Positions 35,415 to 44,533 of a DNA stretch of 64,000 bases are shown here, in pieces. The stretch comes from JANMZO01 sp963763135. Lineage in GTDB: Bacteria; Actinomycetota; Acidimicrobiia; Acidimicrobiales; JANYDT01. Numbering within the stretch: position 1 is the first letter of the stretch; every line of letters starts with the position of its first letter. The position numbers and the translations under genes were made by a program. The stretch lies in assembly GCA_963763135.1 (NCBI GenBank), contig CAVXNJ010000010.1:682001-746000 (forward strand). Reading direction: 5' to 3'. Under the pieces are notes generated by a model. That model searched no databases. It was not told the origin of the DNA and saw nothing but the letters and a program-made list of their open reading frames with translations.

Positions 35415-36560
35415 CTAACGGACGACGGGACGGCCTCGTGTGACCGGCCGCCGTGGTGATGCACTGTCAAGCACGATCAGGACCTTGACACTCGCCGGCG
35501 GACAGTCCGGCGAATCCGCCGGGGTCGCCGTCAGCGTCCGCTCACCGAGCGGATCACCACCAAGCACCATCACCGAACCACTGATCCGCCCCGAACCATC
35601 AGCAGTCACCGAAACCGGCGACCGCGACTCCCAACCGACCAACACCACACTGCCCGCCACGAACCCCTCACCCGTAAACGCCACCGGCCGACCCCGAGGA
35701 CCAACCGACTCCGCCCGAAGCACCACCGAACCACACGGAGGAACCGTCGACGAAGGCACCGTAGTGGTCAACTGCACCGGAGCACCCGTCGTCGGTGCCG
35801 TTCCAACACCCATACGAAGCGCGGCCGTACCAATCTCCTTGAGCGAACCGCTCACCGTGATCGTGCCCGCATAGGACCCGGCCGTAGGGGAAGACCCCGT
35901 GATCGTCACCACACACGTCCCCTTCACCGCAATCACCGCACCCACACAGTCCGTGCCGGCCGCCGTCGTGAACGTGGCGGCCCCGGGTCCGCCGATAACC
36001 ACTGCCGAGATCGTGACGGGAAGGTCGCCCACGTTGCGAATTGTGGTCTTGCGGGCCACCGGTGTTCCGGGAGCCACCCGACCGAAATCGAAGGCTTTCG
36101 GCGCGAGCACGATCGCTCGCAAGGGTGACCGACCGACCACATCGCCCTGACCCACTTCCCCCGACGTTCCCTTCACCACAAGCTTGTCGCGCACCGCACC
36201 CGACGGCTGCACCCCGAGCAGACCCTGCACATTGAGGGTGCACTTCGCCCCCGGCGCCAACTGCGCCTTCGAACACAGGTCGCCCGTAACGCTGAACCCG
36301 CTCTTTGCTCCGTTCGTCAACGCCACCGACGACACCACCACCGGTAACTCACCACTATTCGACACCGTCACCTTCGCCACCCTCGGCGTCACCGAATCCA
36401 ACAAACCAAGCTGCACCGGCCCCGACACCGACAAACCACGACGCAACACCCGACCCTTCGCAGAAAACGTGGCCGACGTACCGATCGCCGTCAGGGCTGT
36501 GAGATTCACCACACGCGGCACCGCACCGGCGTATTCACCGACGTGACGACGAGGTTGCAT
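35415..36560 (-). CDS. C-terminal part of ASH-domain protein A (shifted frame)
   Basis: A 381-codon frame that continues ASH protein A after a frameshift. Homology with protein B begins at PRVVNLTALTAIGTSATFSA; the 15 or so residues before it are out-of-frame translation, so it is not an independent gene. It contains two ASH repeats (LGLLDSVTPRVAKVTVSNSG, FDFGRVAPGTPVARKTTIRN) and an Ig-like end domain (GSVVLRAESVGPRGRPVAFT) ending in RGRPVVR. In protein A the junction near 36527 has two extra bases compared with B. With the frame restored the whole protein would be about 815 residues. Confidence 0.72.
   Translation of the reverse strand: MQPRRHVGEYAGAVPRVVNLTALTAIGTSATFSAKGRVLRRGLSVSGPVQLGLLDSVTPRVAKVTVSNSGELPVVVSSVALTNGAKSGFSVTGDLCSKAQLAPGAKCTLNVQGLLGVQPSGAVRDKLVVKGTSGEVGQGDVVGRSPLRAIVLAPKAFDFGRVAPGTPVARKTTIRNVGDLPVTISAVVIGGPGAATFTTAAGTDCVGAVIAVKGTCVVTITGSSPTAGSYAGTITVSGSLKEIGTAALRMGVGTAPTTGAPVQLTTTVPSSTVPPCGSVVLRAESVGPRGRPVAFTGEGFVAGSVVLVGWESRSPVSVTADGSGRISGSVMVLGGDPLGERTLTATPADSPDCPPASVKVLIVLDSASPRRPVTRGRPVVR
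35419..36553. repeat. Right copy of the 1.1-kb direct duplication (ASH gene 3' parts)
   Basis: Partner of 32770-33905. Here the reading frame is intact through the whole block except for the two-base difference near 36527. Confidence 0.8.
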
Positions 36561-37873
36561 GCTTCGCGCGGCTGCAGCACCTTGCCCTTGCAGGCTCCGG
36601 TCACCGTGACACCCCCGCTGGTTGCGACGTAACTCGTTTTCTTCTTCGCACCCTTACCCGTCGTCACCGGAATCCCGACCGCGGTGACCGTGACCGGAAC
36701 GGAACCGTTGTTTACTAAGCGCACATTTAATTTCGTCGGCGGCGTTCCCTGCGCAACATTGCCCAGCGAACCCGTCGGCGGATCAAACGCAATCGACTCC
36801 TTCGCCGGTGCCGGCGCGACCGCACTCAACGAACCCTTCAACTCCAACAACGTGGCCCCCACCAGCGAGACCGTGATGGTACCGGTCGCCGGTCCGGGTG
36901 CCGTGGGGCGAAATGCCAGCTGAACCGTGCACACCTGTGCGGGCTGGAGGAGCACCGGGCACTTGTTCCCGAGAACGACGAACGGCGCCGTAACCGAAAC
37001 CGTCTTCACGTTGAACGGCAGCGAACCAACATTCGTCAAGGTCGCATCCGCTACCGGACTGGACTGACCGACCGCAGTCGGCTGAAACTGCGGCGTACCC
37101 AACAACACATCCCCTCGGTCTTCGCTGTTGCCGGTTACCGGGGCCTGAGCGACGGCCCCGAGGTTGCCGCTGAGACCCGATACGGTGAGCAGCGCTTGAT
37201 CCTGTCGGGGGGCCGTGGGTGAGTACGTCACGTCGGCCGTGCACGATCCGCCAACGGGAAGCTCGCAACTCGGCAGTGAGGCGGCGAAGGGCGGGGCCAC
37301 GACGGCGGTCCGGACTGAAACCGGAACCGTGCCGGTGTTGCGGATTACAGTCTGTCGGGTCGCGGACTTCCCGATCAGGACGTTTCCGAAATCGACCGGG
37401 TCGACGGAGATCTTCGGCGCAATCGGCGGGGCGGTCGTGCTGGTCGTCGAGGTGGATGGCGTTGATGGCGTCGTGGTGCGACCGGTTCTGGTCCACGTCC
37501 ACGTCACTCCCGCCGAGTTTGCCGAGATGGCGTTGTAGGCCGACGTCACCTGATAGCCGGGGACGACCGGGCCGACGATGTACCACCGGAAGATCTGGCA
37601 TTGCGACTGGTTAAGGGTCTCCGATCCCGAACTCGGTAACGCAACGATCTTGCTGTACTGAAAGCACTGCACATCGAGCGAATACAACAGGTTGGGAGGG
37701 GCCTCGCCGATTACGGTAATCACCGCGGTAAAGGCTGGTGGTTTCGTGGTGGGGACCGCTGCGGATTGTGCCATGACCGGTGACTCTCCTCCGAGCCCCA
37801 GTAACACGGCAGCCACAGCCGCCCACAACAGCCGCGTTGTTAGCCGGTGCGTTGATCTTGTCCTCTTCGCCAT
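36506..37873 (-). CDS. Secreted ASH-domain repeat protein A, N-terminal part
   Basis: A 455-residue exported protein. The signal peptide is residues 1-36 (TTRLLWAAVAAVLLGLGGES, cut near VMAQS). A unique beta-rich N-terminal domain (about 45-125) is followed by a Thr/Ser linker and three ASH repeats (ISVDPVDFGNVLIGKSATRQ, LLGTPQFQPTAVGQSSPVAD, LNVRLVNNGSVPVTVTAVGI), each with a conserved pair of cysteines. The frame ends in NTPVRCRVW where protein B reads NTPAGPRVV, because of two extra bases near 36527. It starts 65 bp after the DUF4157 gene end, so the two are in one operon. The N-terminal domain differs strongly from that of protein B, while the rest is close, suggesting domain shuffling. 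Confidence 0.78.
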   Translation of the reverse strand: MAKRTRSTHRLTTRLLWAAVAAVLLGLGGESPVMAQSAAVPTTKPPAFTAVITVIGEAPPNLLYSLDVQCFQYSKIVALPSSGSETLNQSQCQIFRWYIVGPVVPGYQVTSAYNAISANSAGVTWTWTRTGRTTTPSTPSTSTTSTTAPPIAPKISVDPVDFGNVLIGKSATRQTVIRNTGTVPVSVRTAVVAPPFAASLPSCELPVGGSCTADVTYSPTAPRQDQALLTVSGLSGNLGAVAQAPVTGNSEDRGDVLLGTPQFQPTAVGQSSPVADATLTNVGSLPFNVKTVSVTAPFVVLGNKCPVLLQPAQVCTVQLAFRPTAPGPATGTITVSLVGATLLELKGSLSAVAPAPAKESIAFDPPTGSLGNVAQGTPPTKLNVRLVNNGSVPVTVTAVGIPVTTGKGAKKKTSYVATSGGVTVTGACKGKVLQPREACNLVVTSVNTPVRCRVW

Positions 37874-37937
37874 CGATCAGCCTGAATGATCACGCGCAAA
37901 CGTGACGCGACCTAGCGTCCGCGATCGACCCGGTTGT

Positions 37938-38702
37938 CTACGCATGGTCATCGTCTTCGTGTCGCTGCGCCACGCGTTGCATCACCGCTTCGGCGACGCC
38001 GTCTGCTTCGTGCTCCTCAGCGGTGTCGGCCGCGCCAACAGACATTCCCGAGCCGCCGCCACCGACACCCTCCCGTTGCTGGGCCACGTGGGTCAGTTCA
38101 TGGGCCATGAGACGCTGCGTCGACGAACTGCCCGGCGCCCACTGGTCGGACCGGACAAAGACGTCGTTTCCGGTGGTGAAGGCCTTGGCGGTGATGGCTT
38201 GGTTCAGTTGATCGCTCTCGCTTCCGACGTGAACACGTACGCCATCGAGCGGCGTACCGAGCGCTCCCTCCATCGTCGACCTGGTCCCATCATCGAGCGG
38301 CGAACCCGAGCCACGAGCGGAGTCGATCCTTCCGGCCAACCCGTCTGAAAGGCCGCCGCCGGCCAGCCCGACCTCCGGAGCGCCCTCGCGCTGCGCCAGA
38401 CCATCGTGCTTCGCCATGACCTCTTCCTCTTCTTCACCCTCCCGCTGGGCCAAAGAGGTGTCGTGCTTCGCCATGACCTCTTCCTCTTCTTCACCTTCCC
38501 GCTGGGCCAAAGAGGTGTCGTGCTTCGCCTGAAGCTCTTCTTCTTCCGGACCCGCTTCGCGTTGGAGCAACCGGGCCACCGCTGCGTTGCCGATGGTTGA
38601 CTGCAACGACGAGACGCCTGCTTCGGCACCGCCCGTCTCCAACGGATTCATCGGACGACGCAGGCGCAACGACTCAGGGGCGACGGTATCGAACTCAGCC
38701 AT
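37938..38702 (-). CDS. DUF4157 protein with HExxH motif (eCIS-associated)
   Basis: A 254-residue protein. Residues 33-48 hold LQSTIGNAAVARLLQR, shared with the 554-residue protein of the cluster. Residues 51-110 are acidic tandem repeats (EEEEVMAKHDTSLAQREG). Residues about 137-210 are a DUF4157 domain: MEGALGTPLDGVRVHVG, then FTTGNDVFVRSDQWAPG and MAHELTHVAQQ with the zinc-protease-like HELTH at 201-205. DUF4157 is strongly associated with eCIS gene clusters; roles in cargo loading, maturation or toxicity have been proposed. AAGGAG precedes the ATG, and the TGCCCGATCGGGCA palindrome lies 97 bp upstream. It heads an operon with ASH protein A. Confidence 0.9.
   Translation of the reverse strand: MAEFDTVAPESLRLRRPMNPLETGGAEAGVSSLQSTIGNAAVARLLQREAGPEEEELQAKHDTSLAQREGEEEEEVMAKHDTSLAQREGEEEEEVMAKHDGLAQREGAPEVGLAGGGLSDGLAGRIDSARGSGSPLDDGTRSTMEGALGTPLDGVRVHVGSESDQLNQAITAKAFTTGNDVFVRSDQWAPGSSSTQRLMAHELTHVAQQREGVGGGGSGMSVGAADTAEEHEADGVAEAVMQRVAQRHEDDDHA
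38404..38517. repeat. 57-bp coding tandem repeat in the DUF4157 gene
   Basis: Two nearly identical 57-bp units (38404-38460, 38461-38517) and a diverged partial third one encode 19-residue acidic repeats ending in SLAQREG. The period keeps the frame, so copy number can change without breaking the protein. Confidence 0.8.
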
Positions 38703-38798
38703 GGTGGACTCCTTGCAACAGCGTCAGAACTCCTCCACTCTCTACGACCGCGAAAGACGAAGGGTTCCCACCGGACCTGCTCTACGGGCAGCATCCCA

Positions 38799-38812
38799 TG
38801 CCCGATCGGGCA
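38799..38812. promoter_or_regulatory. Perfect palindrome TGCCCGATCGGGCA before the DUF4157 gene
   Basis: The only fully self-complementary copy, 97 bp upstream of the DUF4157 start. A further half-site (ACGGGCA) lies at 38784-38790. Confidence 0.6.
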
Positions 38813-38902
38813 TTCGCGGTTCAACCAACCTGATGGCGGCCGGCGAAATGTGTAAACCGGCCCGGTACCTCAGGCCTGATGGGTCGGCCCCGGCCCGGGC
38901 CG

Positions 38903-40933
38903 TCAGTCGTCGAGACGGTCGAACCAGGGGCCGAACTCGCCCATGGTGCAAAGCCGGCCGAGCTTGCGGTATTCCTGCGCCGTCGCGCGAATGAGATCCT
39001 CCATGCAAACGGTGTGATCACGTGCCACGGCCAAGAATGCAGCGGCAACGACGATGTTGCGAATGTTGCCTCCGGAGAGCTGAAAACGATCCGCCAGAAA
39101 GTCGAGATCGACATCATCTGCGCGCGTAACGATCTTGCCGAGTGATCGGTCCCAGAGGATTCGCCGATAGTCCTCACTGGGTTCGGGAAAATCGATCACC
39201 GCGTCGAGTCGGCGGGTGAACGCGTCGTCGATGTTCGTGCGGAGATTGGTGGCCAGTACCGCAACCCCCTCGTAGGACTCGAGCCGTTGAAGCAGGTATG
39301 CGACTTCGACGTTCGCGTACCGGTCCTTGGCATCGCTGACTTCGGACCGCTTGCCGAAGAGGGCGTCGGCCTCGTCGAACAGAATGACACCGTTGACACC
39401 TTCGGCGGCGGCGAAGATCCGTTCGAGGTTCTTTTCGGTTTCGCCGATGTACTTGTCGACGACGGTGGCAAGGTTCACCTGGTAAAGGTCGAGGCCCAGC
39501 GACGAAGCGAGGGCTTCGGCTCCCATTGTCTTCCCGACCCCGCTCGGCCCGGCGAACAGCGCAACAACACCAAGCCGCCGGTTGTTCTTGCCGCCGAGAC
39601 CCCACTCCCCATGGACCACATCCCGCCGTCTGTACCGGATCTCGATCTCATGGAGGAGACGTTCGACATCCGGGGGAACAACCAGCTCGTTCCACGAAAC
39701 CGCGGGTCGAATGCGCCGGGCCAGCCGTTCTAAGCGCGCTGAGTTTTGCGACCGCGCTGCGGCGGCCACGTGTCCGACGTCGACGCCCTGTCCGAACATC
39801 GCGGCGTGATGACGCGCCAGTTCGGCCGCCTTCACTATCTGGTCAGGCCGGAGCCGCAGTTGACATGTCGCCTCATCGAGCACCGGTGCGCTGATCTCGG
39901 GCAGCTCGCGTGACCAGATTCCCGCGACGGTCGCGGCATGTGCGCGGGGTGCCACCTCCCCGAAGATGGCCTCCGGGGACCACACCGGATTCCAGGGCTC
40001 CGGCCCGACCACGACCGTCGGCCAGCCACCGTCGACCAGCAGCGCCATGACTTCGGGAACGACATCCGTGACGGAGTCGTGGGTAACGACGACCAGACCG
40101 CAGCTGCGCATCCGGGCCTCGCGGATTGCTGCCCGCACCACGAGGTCTGCGTCGTCTCGACGGATCAAGCGCGTCAGGTCGAGAGTCATCGGCTCCCAAC
40201 CGGCGGCAGCCAGAGCACTGGCCCCGATGGCCGCACCGATCCCTGAGGTTCCGTCCTGGAAGTACACGAACCGCGCGCCGTTTTGAAAGACCACCGAGAA
40301 GCGCTCGACATCCGGACCGTCAAGGGTGACGGAGGGAATCATAAGTGCACGTAGCTGTTGGTCTTCGTGGTCGACGCCGAGGAGGAAATCGACCACGCGA
40401 TCAGGCACCCGAAGCGGACGGGTCAGCACGGCCCGGTTCGGCTCCTCGACTTCGATGAGACCCTTACCCACCAACGCCGACGTAGGGGCAAACCGGGTCC
40501 GACCGATCGGGTCGCCGAACCCGAAGCCAACCAGCTCGAGAGCCAGCCCGACGCTCGCCCGTCGTCTCGTCAGGTCATCGTGCAGATAGCCGTAGAGCTT
40601 TTCGAACCGTGGCTCGATGTCGGGTGCCAGGGCGATGACCAACAGGTCAAGGTCGAGGGCGTCAAGCGCAAACGAAGCCGCCAAGCGGCCCAGACGCGAG
40701 TCAGGTTTCGGGACCTCCGACGATTTCCATCCCTTCATCGCCGATGCAACCGCTCGTTCGCCGGACTCCGCCGCGAGCACATCGGCTTCCTCGTCGCTGA
40801 CGTAGAGGCCCCGGTAGGGGTTGTCGGGATCGGTGTCGACCGAACGACGGGCTTCGACGAGTTGGCGAACGTGCTCTGACAGCAGCGTCAGCCGCTCCCG
40901 CGTACCGGCATCGATCAGTGCCGCACCGCTCAC
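38903..40933 (-). CDS. AAA+ ATPase (eCIS Afp15 type)
   Basis: A 676-residue cytosolic ATPase of the type conserved in eCIS loci, thought to act in particle assembly or cargo loading. The N-terminal 440 residues hold a partly degenerate, winged-helix plus AAA-like region. The C-terminal AAA+ module shows Walker A GPSGVGKT at about 463-470, Walker B VILFDEADALFGKRSE at about 513, a sensor-1 LATNLR and an arginine-finger region FTRRLDAVIDF near 575, followed by the lid SGGNIRNIVVAAAF. The start overlaps the DUF4255 gene stop by 4 bp. The ATPase gene ends 200 bp before the DUF4157 start, where a new promoter probably lies. Confidence 0.93.
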   Translation of the reverse strand: MSGAALIDAGTRERLTLLSEHVRQLVEARRSVDTDPDNPYRGLYVSDEEADVLAAESGERAVASAMKGWKSSEVPKPDSRLGRLAASFALDALDLDLLVIALAPDIEPRFEKLYGYLHDDLTRRRASVGLALELVGFGFGDPIGRTRFAPTSALVGKGLIEVEEPNRAVLTRPLRVPDRVVDFLLGVDHEDQQLRALMIPSVTLDGPDVERFSVVFQNGARFVYFQDGTSGIGAAIGASALAAAGWEPMTLDLTRLIRRDDADLVVRAAIREARMRSCGLVVVTHDSVTDVVPEVMALLVDGGWPTVVVGPEPWNPVWSPEAIFGEVAPRAHAATVAGIWSRELPEISAPVLDEATCQLRLRPDQIVKAAELARHHAAMFGQGVDVGHVAAAARSQNSARLERLARRIRPAVSWNELVVPPDVERLLHEIEIRYRRRDVVHGEWGLGGKNNRRLGVVALFAGPSGVGKTMGAEALASSLGLDLYQVNLATVVDKYIGETEKNLERIFAAAEGVNGVILFDEADALFGKRSEVSDAKDRYANVEVAYLLQRLESYEGVAVLATNLRTNIDDAFTRRLDAVIDFPEPSEDYRRILWDRSLGKIVTRADDVDLDFLADRFQLSGGNIRNIVVAAAFLAVARDHTVCMEDLIRATAQEYRKLGRLCTMGEFGPWFDRLDD

Positions 40934-41736
40934 TTCGAAGAGCCCGGTGGCTCGTGAACCGAGAACCGGAACCTTCGACCCGGCTGGGCTTCGGTGCCAC
41001 CGGCCAGTTCTTCCACGCCATGGTCGATCGGCGTGAGGGTGGTCGTCTCGTTTCCGTCAGATGCCGGTGCCTTGGCCCGTCGATACCCCGGCTTGCGCTC
41101 GGTGTCCTCTGTGCCTTTCGCACCCTTGCCCTTCCCCTTGGTGGTCGTCGCGGCAGGCTCGCGGACGTGCCCATCGCTCACGAACAGCGACGGCGCCTCG
41201 AGCACCGGCGGACCGACGGCAATGAGGGCCGACGGATCAACGGGGACGACCACGACCAGGTCGAGCGACGGTTTCAACTCGCCACCGAGCGCGGACCAGA
41301 TATCGGAGATGGACCGTTCCTGCCCGGGCGGCCGACACATGGTGAGGAACAGATCGTGTTCGGTGTTGACCAACGACCCCTTCAAACACTCGGGAGGTAT
41401 TGAGTGCACCGTTACGAGGCCCGAGAGAATCCCACCGAGGAGCCGGTGCTCGTCGTCGGGACGCTGGGTCCACGCCGTGATCAGATAGGAACAGTTGAAC
41501 CACCGCGTGGGTGCCTTGCGACCGGTCACGAGGTCGTCAGCGCGGACGTCTTCGAGAAGCGCCTGTCGACGGTCGAGGTTTTCCCGGATGTCGTACAGGA
41601 ACACGTCGATCGCGGGGCCACTGCGTCGGGCCGCCCAATCCTTGGTCGGCGCGTCGAAGAGAATCTCGATGTTCGCGGGGACACCTCCGCGTTGGCGGAT
41701 CATCTCCCGGACGGATTCTCCGGCGTCGTAGAGCAC
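40930..41736 (-). CDS. DUF4255 tube terminator/cap protein (eCIS Afp16 type)
   Basis: A protein of about 268 residues. The first 190 residues are a DUF4255 domain (ANIEILFDAPTKDWAARRSG, AIDVFLYDIRENLDRRQALL, FNCSYLITAWTQRPDDEHRL), the family of Afp16/Pvc16, which caps and sets the end of the tube and sheath. The C-terminal 80 residues are charged and probably disordered. The start is unsure: a GTG at 41736 is the first usable codon near the family N-terminus, but its GGAGG is only 2 bp away, while a frame open to 41985 would run through a hairpin. A TGCCCGTTCGGGCA palindrome lies 71 bp upstream. It is the first gene of the locus. Confidence 0.87.
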   Translation of the reverse strand: MLYDAGESVREMIRQRGGVPANIEILFDAPTKDWAARRSGPAIDVFLYDIRENLDRRQALLEDVRADDLVTGRKAPTRWFNCSYLITAWTQRPDDEHRLLGGILSGLVTVHSIPPECLKGSLVNTEHDLFLTMCRPPGQERSISDIWSALGGELKPSLDLVVVVPVDPSALIAVGPPVLEAPSLFVSDGHVREPAATTTKGKGKGAKGTEDTERKPGYRRAKAPASDGNETTTLTPIDHGVEELAGGTEAQPGRRFRFSVHEPPGSSK

Positions 41737-41806
41737 AGCCTCCAGTGTCGACCGTCGTGACCCGAATTCACCCGAGCGTGCGGGCGTACGCCGGGGAACG
41801 CCGGAG

Positions 41807-41820
41807 TGCCCGTTCGGGCA
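41807..41820. promoter_or_regulatory. Palindrome TGCCCGTTCGGGCA before the DUF4255 gene
   Basis: Inverted repeat with arms extended to 7 bp (GTGCCCG/CGGGCAC), 71 bp upstream of the proposed DUF4255 start, at the upstream border of the eCIS cluster. Confidence 0.6.
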
Positions 41821-41839
41821 CCACCCACCGGTCCGGACC

Positions 41840-41890
41840 CGACGTTCGGACGAAACTTCCCGCTCAGCGGGAACATTTGACCGAACGTCG
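41840..41890. terminator. Nested hairpin at the border of acc and eCIS operons
   Basis: Outer arms CGACGTTCGG and CCGAACGTCG enclose an inner perfect hairpin TTCCCGC-TCA-GCGGGAA. It follows the epsilon-subunit stop at 41909 by 18 bp and is the likely terminator of the carboxylase operon. Confidence 0.65.
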
Positions 41891-41908
41891 CGTTCAGCAA
41901 CGGAACCG

Positions 41909-42099
41909 CTACCGCTGGTTTTGACTCCACCAGCGGCCGGACCACTTCCAGGAGCCTCCGGACCGGGGTGCCGGCGCCGGCGCAACGAGAACCGGACGGG
42001 GCCAGGCCAGTTCGAGCGCGGTGAAGATCGCTGCGAATTCCTCGTCGGTCGGGGTCGGCGAAACGTCGACCGACGACACCGGGGTGGGTTCGGCCTGGC

Positions 42100-42103
<4 letters not shown>
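41909..42103 (-). CDS. Acyl-CoA carboxylase epsilon subunit
   Basis: A 64-residue protein whose pattern, PTDEEFAAIFTALELAW followed by a Pro/Ala linker and GGSWKWSGRWW at the end, is that of actinobacterial acyl-CoA carboxylase epsilon subunits. These small proteins stabilise the complex of biotinylated alpha and carboxyltransferase beta subunits. It overlaps the beta-subunit stop by 4 bp (ATGA) and is therefore translated with it. No alpha (biotin carboxylase) gene is adjacent. Confidence 0.82.
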
Positions 42104-43656
<1,553 letters not shown>

Positions 43657-43851
43657 AGCGTCGTTAAGGATAGGGCTGTTCTACGGGCGACGGCCAAGCC
43701 ATCGACCACCTGGACGGCTCACAATGCCAAATGTCACCTTCCAGGTCGGTTTCTGACCGAATTTCACCAGTTGTGGCAGGCTTTTGTCGATGGACATCGA
43801 CGTTCGGAGCGAAACCACCCCCGAGCAAACGTGCCCAGACCGTGAGGTTGT

Positions 43852-44445
43852 ATGTCAGCGAATGCATCAGAGCACCGGGTTGCGTCGTCCGTGACCGCCG
43901 CGGAGGGCACTACGGGAGTCGACCCCGACCGACACGTCGAACAACCCCGGAGCAAAGCAGACCGGGGTACCGACACGTCCGAGGCCCACAACGCCTCCCT
44001 GCCCGACGAATCGGAGCGCCACACCGAATCGGATTGCCACGCGGAGGCCGACCGACACACCGGGGCCGACCGACACTGCGACGTGACGATCCACGACGAG
44101 ATCTACTGCCCGTACTTCCATCATGCCGTCGAGCTGATCGGTCGACGCTGGACCGGTGTTGTTCTTGCGGCACTTTCGCACTCGCCGATGAGGTACTCCC
44201 ATCTTCGGGGCCAGATTCCCGGACTCTCGGATCGCCTCTTGACGGAGCGTTTGACGGAACTCGAAGCCGAAGGAATTGTTGACCGCACCAATCCGGTCGG
44301 ATCACCGCTGTACCAACTCACGCCCTTCGGGCGCGAACTGATCCCGGTGATCGAAGCGATTCAGACCTTCGCGCACGCCTCGGCTGTCCGCATGGGCGAA
44401 CTCGAGCGGCCCGGCCGACGTCACGACGCCAAACCTCACCGCTAG
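43852..44445 (+). CDS. HxlR-family transcriptional regulator with His/acid-rich N-terminus
   Basis: A 197-residue regulator. Residues about 84-185 form an HxlR winged helix (CPYFHHAVELIGRRWTGVVL, RYSHLRGQIPGLSDRLLTER, LTELEAEGIVDRTNPVGSP). Residues 1-80 are unusual: low complexity with many His, Asp and Glu (DCHAEADRHTGADRHCDV), which might bind metal. GAGG lies at good spacing before the ATG. It is divergent from the carboxylase operon by 195 bp and may control it. A hairpin follows the gene. HxlR proteins sense aldehydes, redox or other small signals; the ligand here is unknown. Confidence 0.88.
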   Translation: MSANASEHRVASSVTAAEGTTGVDPDRHVEQPRSKADRGTDTSEAHNASLPDESERHTESDCHAEADRHTGADRHCDVTIHDEIYCPYFHHAVELIGRRWTGVVLAALSHSPMRYSHLRGQIPGLSDRLLTERLTELEAEGIVDRTNPVGSPLYQLTPFGRELIPVIEAIQTFAHASAVRMGELERPGRRHDAKPHR

Positions 44446-44479
44446 GCCCCGGGTCCGGAACCTCCGCTTCAACGCGACA

Positions 44480-44505
44480 GACGACCGGCCCATAAGCCGG
44501 TCGTC
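44480..44505. terminator. 10-bp stem hairpin between convergent genes
   Basis: GACGACCGGC and GCCGGTCGTC pair around CCATAA, 35 bp after the HxlR gene stop and 29 bp before the end of the convergent SIMPL gene. It can act in both directions; a T-tract is missing. Confidence 0.7.
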
Positions 44506-44533
44506 ATGTGAAGGGTGGCCTCGGAAGGGATTG

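Noticed and set aside
14937..41985. Prophage
   Set aside because: Tail genes only. No capsid, portal, terminase, integrase or lysis genes, and AAA+ ATPase, DUF4255 and DUF4157 genes are eCIS hallmarks.
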